A stretch of 64,000 nucleotides of DNA from Prolixibacteraceae bacterium (GTDB lineage Bacteria; Bacteroidota; Bacteroidia; Bacteroidales; Prolixibacteraceae). Below, piece after piece: positions 9,840 through 19,458 of the stretch (its first letter is position 1; every line of letters begins with the position of its first letter). Under the pieces are notes generated by a model. It worked only from the letters and a program-made list of their open reading frames with translations, was not told the origin of the DNA and did no database searches. The stretch spans positions 62,001 to 126,000 of the forward strand of contig JAIBEZ010000011.1 in assembly GCA_019459485.1 (NCBI GenBank), given 5' to 3'. The translations under genes were made by a program, and so were the position numbers.

Positions 9840-10050
9840 TCATTCATACACCCGGCCGTTGCCCATCTTGGCGGTTTGTGGCGTCCAGAAGTTGATACCC
9901 CAACGCTATAGCCGGATATGTGTTGCCGCTTGAGAGTTTAAACTCCGAGTCGGAGCCCATCAACGTGTTGACGTAATCAACAGGTGATGAATTTTGGGCA
10001 AAAGAATGAATTGAAAAACAAAGCATTAAGCTGAGAAGTATAGTCTTCAT
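9840..10050 (-). pseudogene. GH92 alpha-mannosidase remnant (5' stub with frameshift)
   Basis: A signal peptide (MKTILLSLMLCFSIHSFAQ) is followed by PVDYVNTLMGSDSEF and NTYPAIAL, the conserved N-terminus of GH92. After Ala-Leu the frame breaks: the next frame reads GINFWTPQTAKMGNG, the expected GH92 continuation. The junction is consistent with loss of about five bases where the family has a Pro-Trp-Gly motif. The match stops after about 70 codons, whereas an intact GH92 has more than 700. The remainder is missing; the tRNA region begins instead. Deletion at the tRNA edge of the locus is the likely cause. Confidence 0.8.
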
Positions 10051-10152
10051 TTTTTATTGGTTTAGATGAATTATTAAAATCAAAAATAATAGTAAGTCTG
10101 TAAATGGTCAGACAACTTCACTGATACTTATGCAAATAAACGGTTTTAAATT

Positions 10153-12408
10153 TTAGTCAGAACCCGACGGAGGTACATCATTCATAGAACTGCCCCAGCT
10201 AAAGTTGGCTTTTGGGCCCATTTCAACTGTCAGCTTGCCACCATTGGCAAGGTCTTCGTGGCTAAACCAGGGTTTGTTCCAGGGTTTTCCATTTAGGGTT
10301 GCCGACTGAATGTATTTATTTTCGGCAGAAGAATTACGGGCTTCAATTTCAAACACTTTTCCGTTTTCCAGGTGAATCTTCACATTTTCGAAAACCGGAC
10401 TTCCAATGTTGTACACCGGCATTCCGGGAGTTACCGGATAAAATCCCATATACGAAAATACTACAAACGAAGTCATTCCACCGCCATCCTCGTCACCCGG
10501 CACGCCCATCAAATCGTTGCGGAACCACTGATCAAGTAAAGTACGGATGCGTTTCTGGGTTTTCCAGGGCTGACCGACATAATTGTACAAATACGGAATG
10601 TGCAGCGATGGTTCGTTGGCCATTGAAAATTGACCAACATTTCCGGTATGATCGGGCAATTGGGCATAAAATGAATATTTTCCTTTTCCGAGTGGTTGCG
10701 AAAACATCGCATCCAGATTGCCGGTGAATTTTTCGTGTCCTCCCATCAGACTGATCAGATCAGCCACATTGTGCTGCACGTCCCAACGATAAATCCATGC
10801 ATTGTTTTCACCGTAATATTCACGTGCACCCATCCCTCCGGAAAACACGTAATCGAAAGGCTCAATAAATTTACCATCACTGTCTTTCGGGTGAAAGAAT
10901 CCGGTTTTTGAATTGAACAGATTGCGGTAATTGAAAGAACTTTTTAGGAAAAAATTATAATCGTCGGTTTTGCCCAACTCTTTGGCAATTTGCGACAGGC
11001 ACCACTCATCGTACGAAGTTCCGAGCGTTACAGCTACCGGTTGCCGTTTCTCGAATGAATGAACTTCAGGAATAGTTTCCTTTTCACCGTCTTTCAAGGC
11101 CGGAATGTAACCATGGTCTTTGTAGAACTGATCCAGCTTTCCGGCAGGTTTGCCCGACCAGGGAGCCAGCGTTTTTTCGGTAATGGCGCCTTTGCAAGCG
11201 AGATAAGCTTTCTCAAGGTCGAAACCGCGAAGGCCTTTCCGATATGCATCAATCACTGAAGCCACGCCGTGATTGGAGTTCATACGCCGGCTGTCTCCTG
11301 TAATTTCAGGGAAAGTTGGCCACCAGTTGTGCTCCATTTGGCCAGCCATCTCCACAAACGAATGCAGTATATTCTCTTCTTTCTTCGGATCGATCAGTAC
11401 ACGCAACGGATGGTGTGCACGGTACGAATCCCAAATCCAGTCATCGGTAAAAAAAGGTATTCCGTTGTCATTGTGAACCGTTCCGTCGAATGCGCTGAAA
11501 TACCGGCCATCTTCTGAAATGCAGACTGGACGCTCGAATGTCCGGTAAAGCGAGGTGTAAAAAATCGTTCGTTCATCCCCGGTTCCTCCTTCAACCTCAA
11601 TTTTACCCAAGGCTTCATTCCAGATTTTACGCGCATCGTCATGCAATGATTTCAAATCGCGGCCGCGGACTTCCCGATCGTAGTTTTTCCTGGCCTGATC
11701 TTCACTGATGAATGAAATTCCGTATCGCAAACGAAGTGTTTTTGCCCCTTTCCCAAAATTTAATACCACGCAGGCATTTCTTCCTGAACTTTCTTTTCCG
11801 CTTGTTAAAACATTGTCTTTTAGTATCGAAATGCTTTCCGGGGTTTGTTCCGGCTTCAGGTAAAGGTAAACGCGTGTTTTATTTTCGATGGACTGAAATC
11901 CTGAAACCGCTTCTCCATCCCACTTCATGCCTCCATTGCGGGAGTTCAGAATCAGATAACCCGGGCTATTCCGGGTGAAATTTATCTCGTACATGGCAGA
12001 TTGGTGAGATAGGGCAAAACGAACTTCTGTTTGTTGTTCGTCAAGATAAACTGAATAGGAATAAGGAGTAATTTTTTCCTGATCGTAACTGTACGGAACC
12101 ACTGGCCGGATGTCGTTTTCGTCGCCCTGAAACGGACTCAGATTGAAAGCCGAACTCCCGCGGTGACTGGTCACCACCAAAGGCAGACCTTTCAGTAAAT
12201 CACCGGTAAAGTCATCCCTTTCAGGATAAACACGTAAAAAACTGTTGGGTAAATGAATGGTTGGAAAGGTCGGCACCAGCAAATGGCTGATATTTCCGAT
12301 GTATGGATTAACGTAATCGACCGGTTGCCTTTGTGCAGAAAGCTCAAAAGACAATCCAAAAAACGTAAATGCAAATATGATCGTCCGGAAAAAAGGTCTT
12401 GTTTTCAT
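10153..12408 (-). CDS. GH92 exo-alpha-mannosidase, secreted
   Basis: GH92 enzymes are Ca-dependent inverting exo-alpha-mannosidases acting on alpha-1,2, -1,3, -1,4 or -1,6 mannosides. The start was set at MKTRPFFRTI, giving a 751-residue protein with a signal peptide ending SFELSAQ and ten bases after the upstream gene; an earlier in-frame ATG would overlap that gene. The N-terminal beta-sandwich begins PVDYVNPYIGNISHLLVPT, a divergent variant. The catalytic (alpha/alpha)6 domain contains YGENNAWIYRWDVQHN and ends GVPGDEDGGGMTSFVVFSYM, where the acidic pair is expected to supply the base. The linkage cannot be read from sequence. Confidence 0.92.
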   Translation of the reverse strand: MKTRPFFRTIIFAFTFFGLSFELSAQRQPVDYVNPYIGNISHLLVPTFPTIHLPNSFLRVYPERDDFTGDLLKGLPLVVTSHRGSSAFNLSPFQGDENDIRPVVPYSYDQEKITPYSYSVYLDEQQTEVRFALSHQSAMYEINFTRNSPGYLILNSRNGGMKWDGEAVSGFQSIENKTRVYLYLKPEQTPESISILKDNVLTSGKESSGRNACVVLNFGKGAKTLRLRYGISFISEDQARKNYDREVRGRDLKSLHDDARKIWNEALGKIEVEGGTGDERTIFYTSLYRTFERPVCISEDGRYFSAFDGTVHNDNGIPFFTDDWIWDSYRAHHPLRVLIDPKKEENILHSFVEMAGQMEHNWWPTFPEITGDSRRMNSNHGVASVIDAYRKGLRGFDLEKAYLACKGAITEKTLAPWSGKPAGKLDQFYKDHGYIPALKDGEKETIPEVHSFEKRQPVAVTLGTSYDEWCLSQIAKELGKTDDYNFFLKSSFNYRNLFNSKTGFFHPKDSDGKFIEPFDYVFSGGMGAREYYGENNAWIYRWDVQHNVADLISLMGGHEKFTGNLDAMFSQPLGKGKYSFYAQLPDHTGNVGQFSMANEPSLHIPYLYNYVGQPWKTQKRIRTLLDQWFRNDLMGVPGDEDGGGMTSFVVFSYMGFYPVTPGMPVYNIGSPVFENVKIHLENGKVFEIEARNSSAENKYIQSATLNGKPWNKPWFSHEDLANGGKLTVEMGPKANFSWGSSMNDVPPSGSD

Positions 12409-12418
12409 TGTTGTTGAG

Positions 12419-13720
12419 TTAATTTGATTTACTCCAGGTTTCAAACATCGTAATGGCCTGATACAATACACCGGCTTCGCCTCTGAAAGTTCCGGAGCCT
12501 CGTGGCTTGTTGTCAATTGAATACCATTCGTAAAAGCCATCGTTGTCTTTTACCCTCTTTACCATGGGTTGAACCTGTTCGTATGCTTCCTGAACAAAAC
12601 CGTTTTTTATAAGTTCCTGAATCATGCGGCCTCCAAACCAGGTCCAGTCTCCTCCATTTTGATAACTGTAAACCGGATTCATAATTTTATTGGCAAAATA
12701 TCCTTCAGGATAAGGAGGATAAAGCGTGAGCCCAATGGATGCGGCCCCGGCCTGTTTAACCCGGCTGATCATTTCATCGAGCGAAATTTTGATTTCGTCT
12801 TTACTCAGCAAACCTGCCTCAATGGCAATCGCCGTTCCTCCGAAATAGTAAATTTGGTTTTCATCAAAATCGTCCGGGAACGGAGATCCTTTTTCCAAAT
12901 AGATGTGAGGAATGAATTTTTTATTCTGAACGTCCCAAAGGTGTTTCCGGCTGTTTTCGGCGATGTCGTTTCTTACTTTTCCCCATTTCTCTTTTGTCTC
13001 CGGAAGGATTTCAATCATATTGTTCAGGGCCACAATAAACATGGCGTTGTCGTAAATATCAATGGCCGGATGGGTATTTGCATCCAAATCGACACCCCAG
13101 CCATGTTCGGGCTGCACATCGCCCCAGTCGGCAGTTGTTGCGCCAATAATTAATCCATATTGCTGATTGTACCGGTGATTCATTAAAAAATCCATGGCGT
13201 CCGTCAGGCGCGCAGCCACGGTTTTATCTCCAATTTGTTCATTCAAAATGGAACTGTCACCCGTTATTTTAATGTATTTGTACACCGCCTGAACCAACGA
13301 CGATTCCTGATCGGTTTCTACAGTATTTTTATGTCCGGCATAACGCGGTTCAATCTCCGAATACGAAAAATCTGTTTCTCCTTTGCCAATTTTTTCAGCA
13401 GGTGTAAAACCATCAATAATGTTTCCGTCATCGCCCTGCATCCTGAAAAAAACCAACAGATTTTCTTTCAGTTCCTCCTTAGGATAAACCTGTCCGGCCA
13501 GTTCGATAAAGGTATTGTAGTCGCGGATCCACACTTCGCGGTAGCCATCGCCAGCGTTAAAACCGGTTTTAATTATTTCAAGCGCCTTTTGTTTAGTAAA
13601 AGCGAAATATTCGTCATTCATGATTTTAGCTGCCAATTCCTTGTCTGCTTTATTTTTTACCGGGGCAGAACAGCCAAAAGTAAATGCCAGTAAAAGACAA
13701 ATAGATAATTTCCGTTTCAT
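12419..13720 (-). CDS. Six-hairpin glycosidase-like lipoprotein
   Basis: A 433-residue protein with a lipoprotein signal (Cys17 in FTFGCSAP). The helical hairpin pattern and motifs YREVWIRDYNTFIELAG, ETDQESSLVQAVYKYIK and YQNGGDWTWFGGRMIQEL indicate an (alpha/alpha)6-toroid glycosidase of the GH15/GH37/GH63 clan type. I cannot assign a CAZy family; the hallmark motifs of GH125 alpha-mannosidases are not evident. Lying between two GH92 genes in the same operon, it probably removes a non-mannose cap or a different linkage from the same glycan (inference). Confidence 0.8.
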   Translation of the reverse strand: MKRKLSICLLLAFTFGCSAPVKNKADKELAAKIMNDEYFAFTKQKALEIIKTGFNAGDGYREVWIRDYNTFIELAGQVYPKEELKENLLVFFRMQGDDGNIIDGFTPAEKIGKGETDFSYSEIEPRYAGHKNTVETDQESSLVQAVYKYIKITGDSSILNEQIGDKTVAARLTDAMDFLMNHRYNQQYGLIIGATTADWGDVQPEHGWGVDLDANTHPAIDIYDNAMFIVALNNMIEILPETKEKWGKVRNDIAENSRKHLWDVQNKKFIPHIYLEKGSPFPDDFDENQIYYFGGTAIAIEAGLLSKDEIKISLDEMISRVKQAGAASIGLTLYPPYPEGYFANKIMNPVYSYQNGGDWTWFGGRMIQELIKNGFVQEAYEQVQPMVKRVKDNDGFYEWYSIDNKPRGSGTFRGEAGVLYQAITMFETWSKSN

Positions 13721-13739
13721 GTTTATTCAGATTATTGGT

Positions 13740-16139
13740 TTATTTCTCTGTACTCATTGATGGTGGTGCATTAATTATTCCCCAATTTGTGTTAGGCAGT
13801 GCACCCATTTCGAAAACAAGTGTGCCTCCATCGGTCAGCTTTTTACGGTCGATCCAGCAATCTTCCACTTTCCCATTGTTGAATGATGCTGACTGGACAT
13901 AGCTGTTTTCTTTCAAATTGTTTTTGGTTTCAATCACCAGTTCTTTTCCTGAATAATATTTCGGATCAAGTTTAATCGTTACTTTATCAAACAGCGGACT
14001 TCCAAACTGGAAGGTTGGATTCACTGCGGAATGACCCTGAACATCGAAGATTCCCAAGGCAGCCATCACAAACCAGGCACCCAGTTGCCCCTGATCTTCG
14101 TCCTGACCAACGCCATAACCACGCAGCGGTTCTGTTCCGTAAAACTCATTGCAGATGGCACGTGTCCATTTTTGGGTTTGCCACGGCTGACCGCTGTAAT
14201 TAAAAAGCCATGAATCGTGTAAACAAGGCTGATTCCCGTGGTTGTATAGTTTTTCGATTCCGGAGAAACTATGGATTTCATCTGATCCGCCGCCAAATTG
14301 ACTTTTTTCAGCAGTGATAAACATCTCGTCCAACCGCCGGTTAAATTCATCTTTTCCCATCAAACTGATAAGTCCTTCCACATCGTGCGGAACATACCAG
14401 GTGTATTGAAAAGCGTTTCCTTCCTGAAAACCGTCCCAGGCCTTCATCGGATCGAAATTCTTAATGAAAGTGCCATCTTCATTTTTGGGACGGATGTATT
14501 TTGTTTCAGGATCAAAAATATTCCGGTAATAAGTAGCCTGTTTCATCAGCTTTGCGTAATCGTCCTCGTGACCGAGCGCTTTGGCCATTTGAGCAACAGC
14601 ATACGAACTGAATGTGTATTCCAGCGTGTGCGAAGTTCCGAAATTGAAAACCCAACCATTTGATATCACAGTGTCTTTATAAGGGACATAGCCACTTTTC
14701 ACAAAATAATTCAGGTCGTATTTCCCGTTTCCAAGATCCCGGCCATGATATTCCAACTCATTCTTTCGGGCAGCTTCGTAGCCGGTTTCGACTTCAAAAT
14801 CACGGATTCCCGAGTTATAGGCAGCGGCAATGAGCAATCCCTGAAAATTAGTTTGTACGCCATTGGTGTAAACTCCGGCAGCCTGCCCATCGTGCAACCA
14901 ACCGCGATTTTTGTAGAAATCGATGTTCGACTGAACGTATTCACTTAAATAATCGGGATAAGCCAAAGCCCACAGCTGACTTAGATTCCAGAACCCGCCC
15001 CAGATGCCGTCGGTGTTGTAATGATGGTATTTGGGAACTCCCTTTTCATCGAGTGGAATTTGTCCGATACCGTTGTCAACCATAGGATACTGTCCGTTTA
15101 CATCGTTGGAGATTCCGCGTCCCAGAAGGGCGTGATACAATCCGGTATAGAATTTTACCTTGTTTAAACTGTCCTCATCTTCCACAACAATCCTCCCAAG
15201 TTTTTCTTTCCAGGCTTCTTTTGCTGAAGTTCTGACTTTATCAAACGTTTTCCCATTTGATTCGGCCAACAGGTTTTTTCTTGCATTTTCAATGGATGTA
15301 TAACTCAATCCGGTGGCGATTTCCAGCACCTCCTCTTTATTCATCTCAAAATTCAGGAATAAGCCATTGCCAATACCTTTTGTTTCCGAAACGCCGGGTT
15401 GAGCAATGGAATCAACAAATGCTCCGGTTTCGATGGGCTGTTTGTTCATTCTCGCAACGAAATACATTTTCACCCGTTTTCCGGGATCGCTAAATTTTGC
15501 GTATTCCGGATAGGTTTCAATGTAGCCTTCCACTTCATTTTCGTTCACCACTTCGGCAAACGCATCGGTTACATCGCTGCTTTCGCCCTGTTTATGGCCA
15601 ATGTCGATAATCAGGCGCGCTTGTTTGGTTTCAGGAAAAGTATATCGGTGAAAGCCTACCCGTTCGGTAGCAGTCAACTCCGCTTTAATGCCATAGTCTT
15701 CCAGAATTACCGAATAGTAACCGGGTTCAGCGTGTTCTCTTTCTTTATCGAATCGCGAGCGGTAACCTTTGTCCGGATTTTCGAGCGTACCCGGAACTGT
15801 TTTCAATTCGCCAACAGTTGGCATAAATACGAGTCCCCCAATCTGGAATTCATGAAAATGTCCAAATCCTTCAATCGATGTATGCCTGTCGTCGTATCCG
15901 CAAGGGCCCCAACTCCCCATACTTCCGTAGGCATTGGTGTGAGGCGCCAACTTGGCCATTCCGAACGGCAGCGAGGCCGGCGTGTAAAAGAACCAGCGAC
16001 CATGAACAGATCCGATCTGCGGATCGACCCAGGCGGTGGCTTCAAAAGTTTTTTTTACGGGAGAACTGCATGCAGCCAAAAGTATTAGAAGGATGAATGA
16101 CAATGTGTTTATTGATTTGTTTTTTCGATTTGTGCTCAT
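13740..16139 (-). CDS. GH92 alpha-mannosidase lipoprotein
   Basis: 799 residues with lipobox LLAAC (Cys24), so probably a periplasmic- or surface-facing lipoprotein. The GH92 N-terminal domain shows WVDPQIGSVHGRWFFYTPA and LPFGMAKLAPHTNAYGS. The catalytic domain shows FQEGNAFQYTWYVPHD, carrying the Glu expected as general acid, and VGQDEDQGQLGAWFVMAALG with the acidic pair expected as general base. Nineteen bases separate it from the next gene. It belongs to a different GH92 subgroup from the 10153-12408 enzyme, suggesting another linkage preference. Confidence 0.93.
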   Translation of the reverse strand: MSTNRKNKSINTLSFILLILLAACSSPVKKTFEATAWVDPQIGSVHGRWFFYTPASLPFGMAKLAPHTNAYGSMGSWGPCGYDDRHTSIEGFGHFHEFQIGGLVFMPTVGELKTVPGTLENPDKGYRSRFDKEREHAEPGYYSVILEDYGIKAELTATERVGFHRYTFPETKQARLIIDIGHKQGESSDVTDAFAEVVNENEVEGYIETYPEYAKFSDPGKRVKMYFVARMNKQPIETGAFVDSIAQPGVSETKGIGNGLFLNFEMNKEEVLEIATGLSYTSIENARKNLLAESNGKTFDKVRTSAKEAWKEKLGRIVVEDEDSLNKVKFYTGLYHALLGRGISNDVNGQYPMVDNGIGQIPLDEKGVPKYHHYNTDGIWGGFWNLSQLWALAYPDYLSEYVQSNIDFYKNRGWLHDGQAAGVYTNGVQTNFQGLLIAAAYNSGIRDFEVETGYEAARKNELEYHGRDLGNGKYDLNYFVKSGYVPYKDTVISNGWVFNFGTSHTLEYTFSSYAVAQMAKALGHEDDYAKLMKQATYYRNIFDPETKYIRPKNEDGTFIKNFDPMKAWDGFQEGNAFQYTWYVPHDVEGLISLMGKDEFNRRLDEMFITAEKSQFGGGSDEIHSFSGIEKLYNHGNQPCLHDSWLFNYSGQPWQTQKWTRAICNEFYGTEPLRGYGVGQDEDQGQLGAWFVMAALGIFDVQGHSAVNPTFQFGSPLFDKVTIKLDPKYYSGKELVIETKNNLKENSYVQSASFNNGKVEDCWIDRKKLTDGGTLVFEMGALPNTNWGIINAPPSMSTEK

Positions 16140-16202
16140 AGGTTATTTAGTTTGGACATCATTAAAGTTGTCTGGATTATTATTCATCATTATCTGTAAA
16201 TT

Positions 16203-19200
16203 CTACTTTCCTTTATTAATGCCCCATTCCTTGTTAGGTTCAGGCCCCATTTCGAGCACCAAAGAACCACCTTTTAACAACTCACTTGCAGGAAAAAAGA
16301 ATGATTGCAATGGCTGACCATTTAGCGTGGCATTTTGCACAAATTTATTCAATCGTGATGCATTTTTAGCTTCAATAATAAACTTTTCACCACGGGCAAA
16401 ACGTTGCCCAAGGTCGATTTCGACTTTTGGGTACAAAGGACTGGCAATTTCATACACAGGATCAACCCGGCAACCGCCATCGGTTTGAAACAATCCAAGT
16501 GAGGCCATAATGAACCAGGCACTCATTTGGCCCTGATCTTCATCACCCAAATAGGCATTGGCCAGACCGTAACCGTAATAGCGGTCAACAATGGCGCGGC
16601 TCCATTTTTGGGTTAACCATGGGCGATCGACCCAATTAAAGAGAAATGCGAAATGCATCGACTGCTGATTTCCCTGAATGACAGGGTAATCCCAGTATTG
16701 ATCGTTTGGAGCATTGAACCGGAGTTTGTTGCTTTCCTCAAAACCCCAGTCGAGCCGCTCGATAAAACGGTCTTTCCCAATCATTTCGGCCAGTGCAGGA
16801 ACATCCTGCGGAACAAAGAAAGTGAGTTGCCAGGCATTCCCTTCAACATAGTGATGGTTTGCCCCCGATTTGTAGGCATCAAAATCAGGCGCCCATTTTC
16901 CGTCTGAGGTTTTCAGCCGGGCATAACCAGTCTCAGGATCAATTACATTCCGCCAGTATTCCCCACGCTTTTTAAATTCCTGATGGTCTGCTTCTTTTCC
17001 CAGAGCTTTGGCAAACTGACTGACAGTCCAGTCGTCGTAACTATATTCCAGCGAATTGGAAAACCGGCCTTTGTCCATCGGAACAAAATGATACTTCAGG
17101 TAAGGAACTAAATCACGGTTTCCGGCAAAACCGCCGCCTACTTTTTGGCCCGGTGTAGTCTGCATCTTTTTAACAGCCTCAAAAGCTTTTTCAACATTAA
17201 AATCGCGTATTCCCATTTGGTAGGCTCCCACAATCAGCGGGATTTCGTGTTCGGCGACCATTACCGGAATATATTCCATCCCGGCAGGTCCTTTCGCCAG
17301 CCAACCGCCCGCATCGTACATGGCCAGCTGCGAATTCACCCAGCGGTTGCTCCATTCAGGCGTAACCAGATTCCAGAATTGGTTGAGATTCCAGAAGGTA
17401 TTCCAGAATGCGTCACAACCCAGCGCCGGAGAATTTGGATCAGGAAGTTGCCTGATTTTCTCGTCGGCATCCACCCATTTTCCATCCACATCGCTGAAAA
17501 TATTGCGGCTGCACAAAGCACGGTACATATTGGAGTAAAAACGCATCTTTTCGCGGCGGTCGTTACTGGATATTTTAACGCGCCCGAACAAATCGTTCCA
17601 GGTATTGAGATTGTTTTGTCTCACTGATTCAAAATTCCATCCGAATAGATTGGTTACCTCTGTTTCCAGATTCAGTGCAGCATTTTCTATACTGACATAA
17701 GATATCCCTGTTCGAACCTGAACTACTGTATTTTCATGGGTGTCAAATTCGGCAAAAGCGCCTGCATCTTTACAGTTCTTCAACTGAAGAATTTCGGTAT
17801 TATCCTGAATTCCATTTTCTGACCAAACTCCAAAGTTTTTGATGGGCTGATCGAATTCAATCACAAAATGAACTATGTATTCCTGTGATACTCCGCCAGA
17901 CCATGTGTTGGGCGAGAGTTGCTTGCTGAATCCTTCAACACGGTAATCATTCACCTTTTTAATCTGCACTTCCTCTAATTGGTAGACATATTCGGCAGGG
18001 TTCTGCAAATCTATCAGCACGCGCGATCCTTCTTTGTCTTTTGGAAATGTGTATCGCTGAAAGCTGCATCGGGTGGTTGCAGTTAGTTCGGCGGTGATTT
18101 CGTAATCAGTCAGCTCAGCTTTGTAATAACCTATCGGAGCTTCTTCTGTTTCTTTGTTTAATCGTGACCGGTAACCTTCGTCCGGTTTCTTCTCATCGCC
18201 GACCTGAGTCTCTAATTTTCCGTTGGTCGGCATCATCGAAAGTCCTGCCATGGTCCATTCGTGGATGTGGCTAAAACCACCGATGGTTTCGAAAATAGGA
18301 TCGTAACCTGCCTGCCAGCCTCCGTTTTGATTGTCGGGACTGAGTTTTACCATGCTGAAAGGCATCCACGGGCCGGGTGCAATCATCCAGCGGGAATGAG
18401 CAGTACCCATCATGGTGTCGGCATAATCTGCCGGAGTGATTATTTTTTGAGGATTTCGTTCTATTTTCCCCGATTGTAATTCATTTCCGTCAATCCTGAT
18501 TTCGTATTTGCTTTTTGTAGAGGTTTCAACAGCAGGCATTGGAGCTTCAAAAATATACCGCCCAGTTTCAATTGTTTCCGAGAATATTTCATTTCCGTCC
18601 AGCAGTATGTTTAATTTCGGTTTACCCGAAAGGTGTTCAATGTCAATTAATAGCGGTTGTATTTTTCCTGAAGGTGTTTCAATTTCATAATTGGCAGCCT
18701 GCACACTTCTCAGAAAAACTTCCGTATTGTCCGTCAACCTGGCATTTCCGGGACCTTCCAGTCGTACCTGATCAAACATCACCCACGATCCCTGGATGGT
18801 TGTCAATGTAATCTCATTGCCGCCTACTTTTATAAGTTTGTTGTCAATCGGAATTTCAATCAAAAACTCTTTTCCTAACGAGGTACTGTCATCAATTGAA
18901 TTTTTCCCGGAACCTTCCGGCAATTCATATTTCCAGTGTTTCCCATTAATGACAATTTTGAAAACAGGAGGATTTTTGGAGTTATTATCCAACAGATCGA
19001 CAATTAATTTCCATTCACCGTTTTTGGGCAACTTTTCAATCCCGAATAGAATATTGATGCTGTGCGAGCGCCATCCAGCGGTTGACCAGGTTCCTCCCCA
19101 CTCATCCGATGGCCCGGGCAAAACGTAAGGAAAATCGCTTTTTATTTCAGACTGACCAACCAGAAAAAAACGGTCTTCCCAACCAAAATCTTTTTCCAGA

Positions 19201-19346
19201 AAACGTTTGTACTCATTTGGAGCAAGCGAAAACTCAGCAGAACTATTATCTGCATTGCCGATTTGCCAAAGAATTTTATTTTCGGATTTGCACGATTGCA
19301 ATGAAATGAATCCTGCCAGTAAGAAAAATGCAACAATAGGTTTCAT
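16203..19346 (-). CDS. GH92 alpha-mannosidase with N-terminal PL4-like/CBM extension
   Basis: At 1047 residues this is about 300 longer than a plain GH92. The lipobox is SLQSC (Cys19). Residues about 25-200 (ILWQIGNADNSSAEF, YVLPGPSDEWGGTWSTAGW, EITLTTIQGSWVMFDQVRL) resemble the C-terminal carbohydrate-binding-like domain of rhamnogalacturonan lyases (PL4 domain III). A beta-type linker domain follows to about 300. The GH92 module then begins with ADYADTMMGTAHSRWMIAPG and includes YVEGNAWQLTFFVPQD and LGDEDQGQMSAWFIMASLG. It is the first enzyme gene after susD, downstream of a terminator-like hairpin. Confidence 0.92.
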   Translation of the reverse strand: MKPIVAFFLLAGFISLQSCKSENKILWQIGNADNSSAEFSLAPNEYKRFLEKDFGWEDRFFLVGQSEIKSDFPYVLPGPSDEWGGTWSTAGWRSHSINILFGIEKLPKNGEWKLIVDLLDNNSKNPPVFKIVINGKHWKYELPEGSGKNSIDDSTSLGKEFLIEIPIDNKLIKVGGNEITLTTIQGSWVMFDQVRLEGPGNARLTDNTEVFLRSVQAANYEIETPSGKIQPLLIDIEHLSGKPKLNILLDGNEIFSETIETGRYIFEAPMPAVETSTKSKYEIRIDGNELQSGKIERNPQKIITPADYADTMMGTAHSRWMIAPGPWMPFSMVKLSPDNQNGGWQAGYDPIFETIGGFSHIHEWTMAGLSMMPTNGKLETQVGDEKKPDEGYRSRLNKETEEAPIGYYKAELTDYEITAELTATTRCSFQRYTFPKDKEGSRVLIDLQNPAEYVYQLEEVQIKKVNDYRVEGFSKQLSPNTWSGGVSQEYIVHFVIEFDQPIKNFGVWSENGIQDNTEILQLKNCKDAGAFAEFDTHENTVVQVRTGISYVSIENAALNLETEVTNLFGWNFESVRQNNLNTWNDLFGRVKISSNDRREKMRFYSNMYRALCSRNIFSDVDGKWVDADEKIRQLPDPNSPALGCDAFWNTFWNLNQFWNLVTPEWSNRWVNSQLAMYDAGGWLAKGPAGMEYIPVMVAEHEIPLIVGAYQMGIRDFNVEKAFEAVKKMQTTPGQKVGGGFAGNRDLVPYLKYHFVPMDKGRFSNSLEYSYDDWTVSQFAKALGKEADHQEFKKRGEYWRNVIDPETGYARLKTSDGKWAPDFDAYKSGANHHYVEGNAWQLTFFVPQDVPALAEMIGKDRFIERLDWGFEESNKLRFNAPNDQYWDYPVIQGNQQSMHFAFLFNWVDRPWLTQKWSRAIVDRYYGYGLANAYLGDEDQGQMSAWFIMASLGLFQTDGGCRVDPVYEIASPLYPKVEIDLGQRFARGEKFIIEAKNASRLNKFVQNATLNGQPLQSFFFPASELLKGGSLVLEMGPEPNKEWGINKGK

Positions 19347-19377
19347 ATTAATTCCGCGAATGAAATGATTGCAAAAT

Positions 19378-19439
19378 AAAAAAGGAAGGCCATATTAAAA
19401 ACATTTTGGTTTAACTTAATGCTTCTAATACAGCCTTCC
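19378..19439 (-). terminator. Terminator-like hairpin between susD and the GH92 genes
   Basis: On the minus strand GGAAGGC (19439-19433) pairs with GCCTTCC (19390-19384). An inner five-base-pair helix (TATTA/TAATA) lies beyond a two-base mismatch, and T6 follows at 19383-19378. It probably reduces read-through from susCD into the enzyme genes. Confidence 0.65.
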
Positions 19440-19458
19440 AGAGGTTGTTTAATTTAGG

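Noticed and set aside
9586-9843. 85-codon minus-strand frame across the tRNA
   Set aside because: It is the reverse complement of tRNA-Arg and its terminator, a well-known source of spurious proteins.
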